Shown: one piece after another, positions 1 through 8,692 of the stretch
How positions within the stretch are numbered: the first letter of the stretch is position 1
How the letters are laid out: each line of letters starts with the position of its first letter
From: Lewinella sp. JB7
GTDB lineage: Bacteria; Bacteroidota; Bacteroidia; Chitinophagales; Saprospiraceae
Direction: 5' to 3'
Assembly (NCBI RefSeq): GCF_024297185.1
Contig: NZ_JANCTD010000002.1
Span: 248,001-312,000, forward strand
Length of the DNA stretch: 64,000 nucleotides
Translations under genes and position numbers: made by a program
The notes under the pieces: generated by a model
Database searches by the model: none
Seen by the model: the letters and a program-made list of their open reading frames with translations, nothing else
What the model was told of the DNA's origin: nothing

Positions 1-1462
1 CGGCGGAGAGGTTCAGGGCCAGTCCTTCCACCCAGGGGTTGGTCAGGTTGATCGAACCGTTGGTCTGAATGTAGTCGGTGGGGTTGTCTTCGTAACCCGT
101 GGCGTTGGTCGTAATGACGTAGGGGTTCTGTCCGTTCTCGATGTCCGGACCGGGCAGACCGTTCGGCCAGACTTCGGGTTCGGTGGGGCGGCCGCGCATG
201 AGCATCCGGAAAATGGAACCGGCACTCTCCGTGGGGTAGCGACGATCCTCGCGGCGTACCATCATACCGAGGCTCGTGGTGATGTAGTCGCTGACGTCCG
301 CGTCGAGGTTGATGCGGAAGTTATACTGCTTGTACTTGGTGGCCGTGTTTTTGTAGAAAGCGTCCTGAGTGGTGTAGCCCAGGGAGGCGAGGTAGCGCAG
401 GTTCTCCGTTCCTCCGTTGACCTGGAGGTTATGTCGTCCCTGCGGCGCCCAGTTCTGGAAGGCATCGCCGAACCAGTCGGTATCGGGGTAGCCCCAGGGG
501 TCGCTGCCTTCACCGTGCAGTCGTACGGCTTCGGGACTGTAGTTGGCGTTCAGCGTGCCGACGCCGTCGGTGGGGGAATCGTAGGTGCCCGTGGTCTGGA
601 TCGCTTCCCAGGCGGCGCCCCATTCGTCGACGGGGATGCTCTGGTAGATCGGCAATTCATTCATGATCGTGGCGTACTCCACGGCGTTGGCCATTTGGGG
701 TACGGTGGTCGGCTGTGCCCATCCCTGATTGAAGTCATAGGAGATGGTGGGTTTGCCCGTGGTACCCCGTTTGGTGGTCACCAGAATAGCACCGTTCGCC
801 GCACGCGCTCCGTAGATGGCCGCGGAAGCATCCTTCAGAACCGAAATGGACTCGATGTCCTGGGGATTGAGGCGGGCGAGGCCACCCTCACGGTCGGGAA
901 CACCGTCGATTACGATCAGGGGACTGCTGTTGCCGAGGGTGTTCTGCCCACGAATGTTGATGCGGGCGTCATCCGCGCCGGGCTCGCCGCTGGGCTGAAT
1001 GACCACGACCCCCGGCAGACGGCCGGCGAGCGAGGCCCCCAGGTTTACGGACGGTGACCGTTCGAGGGATCCCCCCTCCAGGGCAACAACGGCTCCCGTA
1101 ACGGTCGCTTTCTTCTGCTTACCGTAGGCCACCACGACGACCTCGTCCAGAAGTTCTCCGCTGGCCAGTGCGAGGGAAATGTTATCGTTCTCGCCAACCG
1201 CAACCTCGCGGGTAGCATAGCCGGTGTATGAAATGACCAGGGTTTCGTCGGCGGCGGCTTCGATGGAGTAGTTGCCGTCAAAGTCCGTAACCGTACCCCG
1301 GGTGGTACCCTTCACGAGGATACTGGCGCCGATGAGCGGATCTCCGCTGCCCTCGTCCGTCAGCGTACCGGTAATGGTACGGGTCTGTGCGCTGACCGCT
1401 AACGACAGGAGAAGGATCGCGGACGCTAGCGCGCCGCGAATGAAATAGTAGGATTGCTTCAT
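1..1462 (-). CDS. SusC/RagA-type TonB-dependent outer-membrane receptor, N-terminal 487 codons
   Basis: This is the first part of an outer-membrane importer of oligosaccharides or similar ligands. The frame is open from an ATG at 1462 to the window edge, so the C-terminal beta-barrel is missing. Residues 1-25 form a signal peptide ending SAQ. Residues 28-105 are a carboxypeptidase-D-like domain (TITGTLTDE, then DFDGNY). The SusC box DEVVVVAYGKQKK follows, then the plug domain with IRGQNTLGNSSPLIVIDG, LKDASAAIYGARAANG and ILVTTK, as in all SusC proteins. The SusD partner should lie beyond the left edge. It is only distantly like the receptor at 38.5 kb. The substrate cannot be read from sequence. 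A strong inverted repeat lies about 230 bp upstream. Confidence 0.95.
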   Translation of the reverse strand, partial: MKQSYYFIRGALASAILLLSLAVSAQTRTITGTLTDEGSGDPLIGASILVKGTTRGTVTDFDGNYSIEAAADETLVISYTGYATREVAVGENDNISLALASGELLDEVVVVAYGKQKKATVTGAVVALEGGSLERSPSVNLGASLAGRLPGVVVIQPSGEPGADDARINIRGQNTLGNSSPLIVIDGVPDREGGLARLNPQDIESISVLKDASAAIYGARAANGAILVTTKRGTTGKPTISYDFNQGWAQPTTVPQMANAVEYATIMNELPIYQSIPVDEWGAAWEAIQTTGTYDSPTDGVGTLNANYSPEAVRLHGEGSDPWGYPDTDWFGDAFQNWAPQGRHNLQVNGGTENLRYLASLGYTTQDAFYKNTATKYKQYNFRINLDADVSDYITTSLGMMVRREDRRYPTESAGSIFRMLMRGRPTEPEVWPNGLPGPDIENGQNPYVITTNATGYEDNPTDYIQTNGSINLTNPWVEGLALNLSA

Positions 1463-1996
1463 AACCTAGGAGTGTTGAATGATCGAACTTTAAGCGCGGC
1501 GAACAGTCGTATCCGGACCGGCGACCGCGCAGCATTTTTCGTTAAGTCTCACTTGGTAGGTGGGGGGCTCGGGGGAGAGCAACAGCAGTGGCACCAAATC
1601 CGTGGTCTGCAAATCTTCAGTACAGCAAATTAACAAAAAGAATTTTATAAACTCCCCCACCATTCTCCCGAAATGGGGGGTATCAACTCAGTAAGTGTGC
1701 AATATACACTTACTTAAAGCACAATTAGTGCTATCACCGCAAAATTTTTGTTGATCTTCCCACAACTGCTGTTTGTACACAGCAATTCTTATCGCTTGGA
1801 GGTTGTAGATATAATTTATTGCTTACCGGCTTCGCGAGTGACAGGATGTCAGTCGACGAGGAAACGGAATCTTCATTACTCATCCAGCATTTTCTTTTTT
1901 TGTAACATTTAATTGTTAGCAACCCTAAGAATGCACTTAAAGTAGAACCCTACACACCTTACTACAGTAGTGTTATTTGTTGATTTGGCAGCCTAC
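1463..1996. other. Non-coding region upstream of the SusC gene
   Basis: This AT-rich stretch of 530 bp separates the SusC start from the stop of the M14 peptidase gene. No convincing gene was found. It holds the inverted repeat at 1690-1714. I did not find a TAnnTTTG promoter match on the minus strand. Confidence 0.6.
1690..1714. promoter_or_regulatory. Perfect 9-bp inverted repeat upstream of SusC
   Basis: AGTAAGTGT and ACACTTACT are exact reverse complements separated by the 7 bases GCAATAT. There is no T-run beside it, so a terminator is unlikely. A dimeric regulator site for the receptor gene is the simplest reading. A weaker look-alike, GTGAGCAATATTTAC, lies upstream of the TRAP operon near 11597. 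Confidence 0.5.
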
Positions 1997-3472
1997 TCAA
2001 TCGATATGATTTACCCGTCCATTCGCGATGACCATTTCCAGTTGGTCGTTCTCGTCGAATACCAGTAAGTCGACGGTCGCGCCGAAGGATATTGCCCCGC
2101 CCAATCGCCCGTTCTCCGGCAACAGTCGCAGCCGCCCGGCAAGCGGGTGGTCGGGTAGGGGAGTGGTGGTGCGCACGGCCGTGTATCCCTGAGCGTACAG
2201 CTCCCGTGGGTCCAATCGAGACAGTTGATTAGCCGTCAGCGTGCCCGGATATACTTTGCCGGCCGCTACGCGTTTGCCCATCAGGTCTAAGCGGTAAAAT
2301 CCCCCGAACGTGTGGAGGTCACCCAGGTCACTGACGTAGGCACTCGTGGTGTACTCCCGGTTGGCGGGGCCAGTCGTTCGTTCTGACTGCCGGAAGCCAA
2401 CGTCCATGACGAAAGTCCCCTCCTTACGCTCTACGGCCACGTTCTCCAGGATCAGTTCGTGCATGCCGTTCGACTGGTTCTCCGGAATCTCCCAGTAGCG
2501 TTCGACGGGGAAGGATTCGTACCGTCCGGTAGCAATGCCGTGGAGTCCGGCGATCAACCCCAGCAGATTCAGCCGTCGGATCTCCTGTTTTTCCGGGTCG
2601 CCGGGGAATCCCCCGGATTCGATCAGAATCGTGCGTGTCCCCCATTTCTGCAGGTTGTCCCCAAAGGCCCGCGGTTCGAAGTCGTCGTTGTACCGGCCCA
2701 CCTGCGCGGGCACGTCCACCTGCCAGTGGTCGTTCATCAGCGCGATCACCTGGGCCGCGTCCTCGCGCCGGTCGCTCATGGTCTTTTCCCAGTCGAAGGC
2801 GGGCGCCAGAATGGAGAGGACGCATCCCTTCTCGGCCGGGAAGCCGGCGGAATAGTAGATGCCCTGATCGTGGAGATTGAAGCCCCAGTCCGCGTCGAGG
2901 CGGTCGCGTTCTCCCTTCAGCAACCGGGCTTCCGGACTTGTCAGGTGCAGGGCGTCCCGGTTCAGGTCGATGCCGAGGGCGTTGCGCCGGTCGAAGCGCG
3001 CCGCGCCGTCGGGGTTCAGCATAGGTAGGAAGGTCAGTTCCAGTCGTTCGGCGATCGTCCGGCGGAGGTCGTCCAGTCCGTCCCCCGACCCCCGCAACCA
3101 GTTGAAGAGATCGAAGAGGGCCGCCGTTGCCGTCGGCTCGTCGCCGTGCATCTGCGACCAAAGCAGTACCGTGGTCGGGCCCTCTCCCCACCGTACGCGC
3201 CAGAGCGGACGGTCCTCTACCGACCGGCCGGCCGTATCGACGTGGAATTCCGCGGGTAGCGCGTTGATGAGTGGCCGCAGATCCGGTTGCTTGAAGCGGC
3301 GGGTAGTGATTGTCGGTTCCCGGTACCGGTCCAGGGACGCGCGCACGGCGGCCGTAGGAAAATCAGCGGCCGGAGTAGACGGCGTCGGCGGCGTCTGCGC
3401 CCCGCAGGCGAGGGTCAGGATCAGCAACGGCCACACCGTAAGTGTTCGTAGGAAAGAGGAGGTGTAGTTCAT
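1997..3472 (-). CDS. Peptidase M14 (zinc carboxypeptidase) family lipoprotein
   Basis: A 491-residue envelope peptidase expected to cleave C-terminal residues or peptidoglycan peptides using one zinc ion. The lipobox LTLAC places the lipidated Cys at 23. The zinc site is visible as H109-x-x-E112 (MHGDEPT) and H201 (NLHDQ). NPDG at 153-156 and NR at 171-172 match the substrate-binding region of the family, and ESGGFPG near residue 290 carries the likely catalytic Glu. The last 120 residues form an extra beta-rich domain ending in DLLVFDEN and VIANGRV, resembling the composite domain of amidohydrolases. It starts 45 bp after the DUF1080 gene on the same strand, so the two are probably co-transcribed. 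The substrate is unknown. Confidence 0.85.
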   Translation of the reverse strand: MNYTSSFLRTLTVWPLLILTLACGAQTPPTPSTPAADFPTAAVRASLDRYREPTITTRRFKQPDLRPLINALPAEFHVDTAGRSVEDRPLWRVRWGEGPTTVLLWSQMHGDEPTATAALFDLFNWLRGSGDGLDDLRRTIAERLELTFLPMLNPDGAARFDRRNALGIDLNRDALHLTSPEARLLKGERDRLDADWGFNLHDQGIYYSAGFPAEKGCVLSILAPAFDWEKTMSDRREDAAQVIALMNDHWQVDVPAQVGRYNDDFEPRAFGDNLQKWGTRTILIESGGFPGDPEKQEIRRLNLLGLIAGLHGIATGRYESFPVERYWEIPENQSNGMHELILENVAVERKEGTFVMDVGFRQSERTTGPANREYTTSAYVSDLGDLHTFGGFYRLDLMGKRVAAGKVYPGTLTANQLSRLDPRELYAQGYTAVRTTTPLPDHPLAGRLRLLPENGRLGGAISFGATVDLLVFDENDQLEMVIANGRVNHID

Positions 3473-3494
3473 GGATTGGTCTAGGTATTTACGT

Positions 3495-3512
3495 GGCTCC
3501 CGCGTTCCCGCC
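3495..3512 (-). repeat. GC-rich dispersed motif, copy 1
   Basis: The minus strand reads GGCGGGAACGCGGGAGCC in the 45-bp gap between the DUF1080 stop and the M14 start. It shares the CGCGGGAGC core with the other copies in this window. Confidence 0.5.
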
Positions 3513-3517
3513 TGCCC

Positions 3518-4351
3518 TTAGCGGCCCCGTTTGCCGAGGTCCAGCAGTTCGATGTTGCGAAAGTCGATGGGGTGGCTCTCCGCCTGCAGCGCGATGTAAC
3601 CGCCCGTAAGGATCTCTCCTTCCCGCGATACCCACTCCCGCCAGGCTTCGCCGAAGCCGGCCTGTTCCCAGTTTTGTTGCCCCCCGCGACGGCTGGTAAA
3701 CCCACCCCCGATCTGCGGCTGGGTGAAGCTGAGTACGGTGTCGCCCTCAATGAGGAAGTGCATGGCCTCCCCGCCGAGTACGATGGCCTCGGCACTTACC
3801 CAACGGTCGCCGTCGTAGGTAGCCGACGTCGAGTTGATGCAGTGGCGGTAGTCGATCGTATCACCCATCACGACGGCGGTGCCCGGGGTACATACGTTTC
3901 CGGTAGTGCGCGGACCGTCGCCGAGACCACCGAGCAGTTGCAGCTCGACCGACACGGGAAAGGTCTGGCCGTAAGCATTGCTGGCGGCACTCTGGCTGTG
4001 CAGCATAACCCCGCTGTTGCGCACGTTCCATTCGGCTCCGCCCGGGGTCTGGTCGCCGGTAAAGCGGTACTCGAAGCGAAGTTTGTAGTGGGAGTACGGC
4101 TGGCGGTAGTACAGGTGACCGTAGGCTTCGTCGAAGTTTTCGTAATCGTCGTAACTGATGCGGATCATGTTGTCCTCCACGCGGAAAGTGTTGCGGAAAT
4201 TCTCGTTGAGGGGGCGGCCGGCAATTTTAATGTCCCAGCCCGTAAGGTCCTCCCCGTTGAAGAGGGAAATCCAGTCTTCGGTGGACTGGCGGCCGGTCGT
4301 ACAGCCCGTCAGCAGGAGCACGATACCGAGGGAGGAAACAAGTTCACGCAT
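3518..4351 (-). CDS. DUF1080 / 3-keto-disaccharide hydrolase-like lipoprotein
   Basis: A 277-residue periplasmic or surface lipoprotein of the DUF1080 family (PF06439), a concanavalin-like jelly-roll fold found in putative glycosidases and 3-keto-disaccharide hydrolases. The start at 4351 was chosen because it gives a clean lipoprotein signal, MRELVSSLGIVLLLTGC, with Cys17; the longer frame adds 28 residues with no signal character. Family hallmarks are LFNGEDLTGWDI near the N-terminus, the RNSGVMLHSQ segment in mid-domain, and the closing strand GYIALQAESHPIDFRNIEL. The M14 peptidase follows 45 bp downstream, and the divergent hybrid regulator starts 191 bp away. A sugar-related role is likely from family knowledge, but the substrate is not evident. 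Confidence 0.9.
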   Translation of the reverse strand: MRELVSSLGIVLLLTGCTTGRQSTEDWISLFNGEDLTGWDIKIAGRPLNENFRNTFRVEDNMIRISYDDYENFDEAYGHLYYRQPYSHYKLRFEYRFTGDQTPGGAEWNVRNSGVMLHSQSAASNAYGQTFPVSVELQLLGGLGDGPRTTGNVCTPGTAVVMGDTIDYRHCINSTSATYDGDRWVSAEAIVLGGEAMHFLIEGDTVLSFTQPQIGGGFTSRRGGQQNWEQAGFGEAWREWVSREGEILTGGYIALQAESHPIDFRNIELLDLGKRGR

Positions 4352-4365
4352 GAAAACGATATTTT

Positions 4366-4388
4366 GGGCGGGGGCGCGGGAGCAATGC
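4366..4388 (+). repeat. GC-rich dispersed motif, copy 2
   Basis: GGGCGGGGGCGCGGGAGCAA followed by TGC, 15 bp upstream of the DUF1080 start codon and in the gap to the divergent regulator. Confidence 0.5.
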
Positions 4389-4542
4389 GTTAAATATGCC
4401 GGCACGGCACCGGGTAAAAATTTACTACGTTGCAAGTATAAGCGCCCGTCCGGATCTTTTCACTACGGGAGTGGCCGGCCGGAGCAAATGCTTTCCGTGG
4501 GTTAGCCGTAAATTATCCCCCCTCCGCTTGAGAATCTACTGA

Positions 4543-7320
4543 ATGTACGGTATTCCGCTAAGGTCGGTAATTTGTTTGCTGCTGTTGTGGGGGACTACCG
4601 CCTCGCTGGTCGGACAGGCCGCCGCGGGCACCGGTCCACTGGTTTTACCGCTGGACAGCGTAGACGCCGTCCGACTCCGCACGGATTGGCTGGTGGACAC
4701 CTCCGGAACTTTGTCGATTACCGATGTACTTGACCGTCGGTCAACTTCCTCACCATGGCGCAACGATTCCGTTCCGATCGAGCTGACCAACTACTATTGC
4801 TGGGTCAGACTGTCGGTACATAACCAGGCCTCCGACCCCACTAACGTGCTGGTGCAGTTTCACCGGCCGGCGGACAGCATCGCGTTTTACCGGGTCGTGG
4901 GCGACCGGATCACGTCGGTCAAACGCTGGACCCGCGGGGAGTGGGAAGACCGACCCTACCTGACCTTCGCGCCAAACGTGTTTTCCCTGGGCATCGGCGG
5001 GGAGGAGCAGGTGACGCTTTACGCCCGACTTTACGAACCCTATTCCTGGAATTCCGGGAGCATCGCCTCCGCCCGGCTGGTCATGGAGCGACCGGCGGTC
5101 AACCGTCACATCGTCATGGTGGCGTGGCATTCCGTCTATATCGGACTGATGCTCGGCATCGCGGCGCTGGGGGTGCTGACTTATCGCTTGTTCCGGGAGC
5201 GGGCCTTTTTGTGGTTTTCACTGCTGACGCTCTGTTTTGCTTTCTATTTCGCCGATGAGAATCAGATCACGGCGCTGATCGGCTTCGGCAGTCCGGTCGG
5301 AAGTGGCTATGGCATTATACAGTTCTCCATTGCGGGTTTGATCATCTCCCTGACCTTCTTCCTGATCGCCTACACCGATCTGCGCAGGTACTGGCCCCGC
5401 TATACCAATTTCCTGCTCGGAGTCGCGGGGATCGCCGTACTGGCTCAGTTTTTGTTCAACTTCAGCGACATTCACGTAGCCACCGCGGCCTTGGTGGCGA
5501 ATGCCGCCACCCTGACCTGGATCGTCGTCATCTCCGCCCCCGTATTTTTGCTCGCCCGGCGGGGTTCTAATTCCGCGATCCGACTGCTGATCGGTACGGC
5601 GATGCTGCTGATTCCCGGGGTCATTTACGTCGTACAGCTAATCGTATTTAACCGCTACTATGCGTGGTCCCAGATTGGTTTCGAGATCGGCACGCTCGGG
5701 TTTTCTATTCTACTATTCTTCGGACTGTATACGAAGGTGGAGGACATCCGGCAGCGGGCGAAAACGCTAACGGAACAGAGCGAGCTGAAGTCAAAGTTCT
5801 TCGCCAACATTTCTCATGAGTTTCGTACGCCGCTGACGCTGATCATGGGGCCGGTGGAGCAACTCCTGAAGCAGTTTCCCGAATCCTCCCAGGAACGAAA
5901 GCTGCTGCAGGTGGCCTACCGCAACGCGAAACGTCAGCTTCGCCTCGTCAACCGGATCCTCGAGCTGTCACGCCTTGAGGCCACGGAAGGGGCGGTGAAC
6001 GTTCAGCTCGTGGATCTACCGCGTTTGCTGGAAGAGGCAACCGACTCCTTCGCCCACCTGGCCGGCCAGAAGGAGATCGCCCTTAGCTACGTCGGTGAGG
6101 TCCGGCAGTTGCTGCTCACCGTAGACCAACAACGCGTGGAGGAGGCCGTAAATAACCTGCTCTCCAATGCGCTCAAATTCACGGGGCGGGGTGGTCGGGT
6201 GACCGTGTCTCTGCGGCTGACGGAGGGGGAGGCGGTCATTGCCGTAGCGGATACCGGGGTCGGTATACCGAAGGAAATGCTCGATGGGGTGTTTAACCGC
6301 TTCTACCAGGGCGAAGCCAGTCGGTTTACGGAAGTAGAAGGCAGTGGAATCGGCCTCTCCCTGGTCCGCGAAACGGCACGTTTGCACGGGGGACGGGTTA
6401 CCGTAGAGAGCGAGTACGGCCGGGGATCCACTTTTTCGATGTACCTACCGCTTGCGACGGCGGTGCCGGTCGACGTCGCGGCGGAACGTCCCCTGGCCGA
6501 AGCCGCCAACGGCGCGGTGGAGACCGGAAACACCGTGGAAGGTGAGACTTCGGATGCGGGCACCGGACTTCCCCGGGTGCTGATCGTAGAGGACAACGCG
6601 GAACTGCGCAGCTTACTGCAGATGATGCTGGAAACTTCATATCGCGTAACCCAGGCGGTCAACGGAGCGGACGGTATTGAACGAGCGGTCAAAACCCAGC
6701 CGGATCTCATCATTTCCGACGTTATGATGCCCGTGAAGGATGGTTTTGAACTGTGCCGTACCCTGAAGTCCCGGGTGGAAACCAGCCACATACCCATCAT
6801 TTTACTCACCGCGCGGGCTTCCTTCGAAGCCCGTATCGAAGGGTTGGAGTACGGGGCGGACGACTACCTCACCAAACCCTTCAGTCATCAGGAACTGATG
6901 GTGCGGGCGAAGAACCTCATCGACGGCCGCCAGTTGCTCCGTCAGCGATACGCGGCCGCCATCGAGCTCAGGCCCGAGGAGGTAACCAGTAGTCCGGTAG
7001 ATGCGGAGTTCCTGGCGCGCGCTACGGCCGTCGTGGAGGAACATATGTCGGACGAAACCTTCCGGGTAGCCGATTTCGCGCGGGAGATCGGGATGAGCAG
7101 TACCAGTCTTAATCGCAAGCTGCGGGGTTTGCTCGGGCAGTCGACGAATCAATTCATGCAGTCGGTTCGCCTGCAGCGGGCCGCCGAACTGCTCCGGAGA
7201 GGGGAGTATACGGTAGCCGAGATCGCGCTGGAGACGGGTTTCAGCAGCAGCACCTACTTCGTAAAGTTATTTAAAGAAAAATATGGCGTCACGCCGGGCA
7301 GTTTTGAAAAAGCCCGCTAG
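4543..7320 (+). CDS. Hybrid two-component regulator: 7TMR-DISM sensor, histidine kinase, receiver, AraC DNA-binding domain
   Basis: One 925-residue polypeptide that senses a ligand outside the inner membrane and ends in a DNA-binding domain. After a signal peptide (to about residue 25) comes a beta-rich extracellular domain (about 30-170) of the 7TMR-DISMED2 type, then seven membrane helices (about 192-405). The kinase part has phospho-acceptor H425 in SHEFRTPL, the N-box NNLLSNALKF near 540, DTGVGIP near 570 and GSGIGLSL near 600. The receiver spans about 680-795 with D726 and K778 in place. The AraC helix-turn-helix pair fills 820-925. Typical Bacteroides hybrid regulators use a beta-propeller/Y_Y_Y sensor; this one uses the 7TM-DISM input instead. 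The divergent DUF1080-M14 pair and the next gene are candidate targets. Confidence 0.93.
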   Translation: MYGIPLRSVICLLLLWGTTASLVGQAAAGTGPLVLPLDSVDAVRLRTDWLVDTSGTLSITDVLDRRSTSSPWRNDSVPIELTNYYCWVRLSVHNQASDPTNVLVQFHRPADSIAFYRVVGDRITSVKRWTRGEWEDRPYLTFAPNVFSLGIGGEEQVTLYARLYEPYSWNSGSIASARLVMERPAVNRHIVMVAWHSVYIGLMLGIAALGVLTYRLFRERAFLWFSLLTLCFAFYFADENQITALIGFGSPVGSGYGIIQFSIAGLIISLTFFLIAYTDLRRYWPRYTNFLLGVAGIAVLAQFLFNFSDIHVATAALVANAATLTWIVVISAPVFLLARRGSNSAIRLLIGTAMLLIPGVIYVVQLIVFNRYYAWSQIGFEIGTLGFSILLFFGLYTKVEDIRQRAKTLTEQSELKSKFFANISHEFRTPLTLIMGPVEQLLKQFPESSQERKLLQVAYRNAKRQLRLVNRILELSRLEATEGAVNVQLVDLPRLLEEATDSFAHLAGQKEIALSYVGEVRQLLLTVDQQRVEEAVNNLLSNALKFTGRGGRVTVSLRLTEGEAVIAVADTGVGIPKEMLDGVFNRFYQGEASRFTEVEGSGIGLSLVRETARLHGGRVTVESEYGRGSTFSMYLPLATAVPVDVAAERPLAEAANGAVETGNTVEGETSDAGTGLPRVLIVEDNAELRSLLQMMLETSYRVTQAVNGADGIERAVKTQPDLIISDVMMPVKDGFELCRTLKSRVETSHIPIILLTARASFEARIEGLEYGADDYLTKPFSHQELMVRAKNLIDGRQLLRQRYAAAIELRPEEVTSSPVDAEFLARATAVVEEHMSDETFRVADFAREIGMSSTSLNRKLRGLLGQSTNQFMQSVRLQRAAELLRRGEYTVAEIALETGFSSSTYFVKLFKEKYGVTPGSFEKAR

Positions 7321-7355
7321 TCTTACTTACTCACCCCACCTATACCCCCTTCGCA

Positions 7356-8579
7356 TTGACCACCTTTACCCTGACAGAAACTACCCTTCGCCGTCATTCT
7401 TATCTGTTCATCAGCCTCCTGTGTGTGCTGTGTATGAGTGACCTGAGCGCCCAGCAACGGTATCAATCCGGATACGTGATCGGTACGAATGGACGGCGGA
7501 CCGCCCTCGACATCGAGATTCCGGACGGAAAAAGTACGCCGCGGCAAGTTCGGGTAAAGGGGGTGGACGGGACCGTCCGCGTCCTGGACACCGCCGGGAT
7601 AGCGGAGTTCGGCATCGGAACGGCCGTCAAGCGGTACACGAAATTTCGCGTAGCCCTGGATATCAGTACGAAGGGGATAGGGGAGACGGTCTCGGGCAAC
7701 GCGCCCGTATTCCGGGACCGTAGTCTCCTGCTCGAACACCTCGTCGACGGTCCGCTTCAGTTGTTTTACTGGAGTGACGGGGCGGCGGAAGCCTACTTCG
7801 TGCGGCACGGCGAGGAGGATACGCCCCGGCAACTCATCTACCGGCGCTATACATTCGGGCAGCGGGTGAAGACCGACAGTCGCTACATCGCGCAGTTACA
7901 TCCCTACCGGTGTGTGGGCGGCGATGATGATCAGTTGGGTGTTCCACGTTTTCGGGAAAAGGAACTCACTGACTTTGTAGCGTCCTACAATATGTGTTCA
8001 GGCGAGCTTCCGGTGTTCTACCGGACGGACAAGCGCAAAATCGTGGTGAAGATCCTCGCCGGCGCGGAGTCCGCGGACGTCGAGGTGCTGATCAACGACG
8101 GCCCAACGTGGCCGCTGAACGGTGCCGTGTCCCCACGATTTGCCCTGGAAGCTGAAATGACCGTGCCCTACACCCGCGATATGCTGGCCGTGCACGCCCA
8201 GGCGTACGTTCGCCGCAGCAGCAGCAACGGCATGGTATACAATACGGAACGGGACTTCAGCTATACTTCCGTGGGTACACTACTCGGGTTGCGTACCTAT
8301 TCGGGAGGTGATCGTATTCGATTCTTCGCTAGCGCGGCCGGTTTGATCGACTTTCCGCTGGAGGCCAACATAGTTTCGTCCCAGCAGCGATTCGGTAGTA
8401 CCATCATCAAGGCCTCTCCGAACGCCGGCGCGGTGCTGGGGGTGGGGGTAGAGCTGAACAGACCTCTGGGCCTACACCTGTCGCGGCAACTGAAGCGGAA
8501 CGTCACCCCCGGCATCGGCTCCACGCTGACGTTCTACCGCGCCTGGACGGCGGAGATCGCTTATGCCGTTTTTCGTTAG
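7356..8579 (+). CDS. Hypothetical secreted protein
   Basis: A 407-residue protein whose family I do not recognise. The first codon is TTG at 7356, 35 bp after the hybrid regulator; no ATG gives an intact signal peptide. Residues 1-32 look like a signal peptide (HSYLFISLLCVLCMSDLSAQ). The N-terminal third has short beta-type repeats (VLDTAGIAEFGI). The last third has alternating short strands and glycines (RTYSGGDRIRFFASAAG, then NAGAVLGVGVELNRP) that would suit a small outer-membrane barrel. The tight spacing suggests read-through from the regulator gene. It converges with the TRAP operon. Confidence 0.75.
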   Translation: MTTFTLTETTLRRHSYLFISLLCVLCMSDLSAQQRYQSGYVIGTNGRRTALDIEIPDGKSTPRQVRVKGVDGTVRVLDTAGIAEFGIGTAVKRYTKFRVALDISTKGIGETVSGNAPVFRDRSLLLEHLVDGPLQLFYWSDGAAEAYFVRHGEEDTPRQLIYRRYTFGQRVKTDSRYIAQLHPYRCVGGDDDQLGVPRFREKELTDFVASYNMCSGELPVFYRTDKRKIVVKILAGAESADVEVLINDGPTWPLNGAVSPRFALEAEMTVPYTRDMLAVHAQAYVRRSSSNGMVYNTERDFSYTSVGTLLGLRTYSGGDRIRFFASAAGLIDFPLEANIVSSQQRFGSTIIKASPNAGAVLGVGVELNRPLGLHLSRQLKRNVTPGIGSTLTFYRAWTAEIAYAVFR

Positions 8580-8692
8580 GACCACCAGTTAGTCGTTCCC
8601 CCGCCGGGGCGTGTAATCGTCAAGTTACGGACGGATTTGCCCCGGGGAGAATTGTTGGAAAGCGGCGACCTCCGCCCGGATGAAACAGCCCA

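Noticed and set aside
7597-8610. CCCCGCCGGGG near 8598 as a bidirectional terminator between the converging genes
   Set aside because: The stem is only 4 bp and no T-run follows on either strand.
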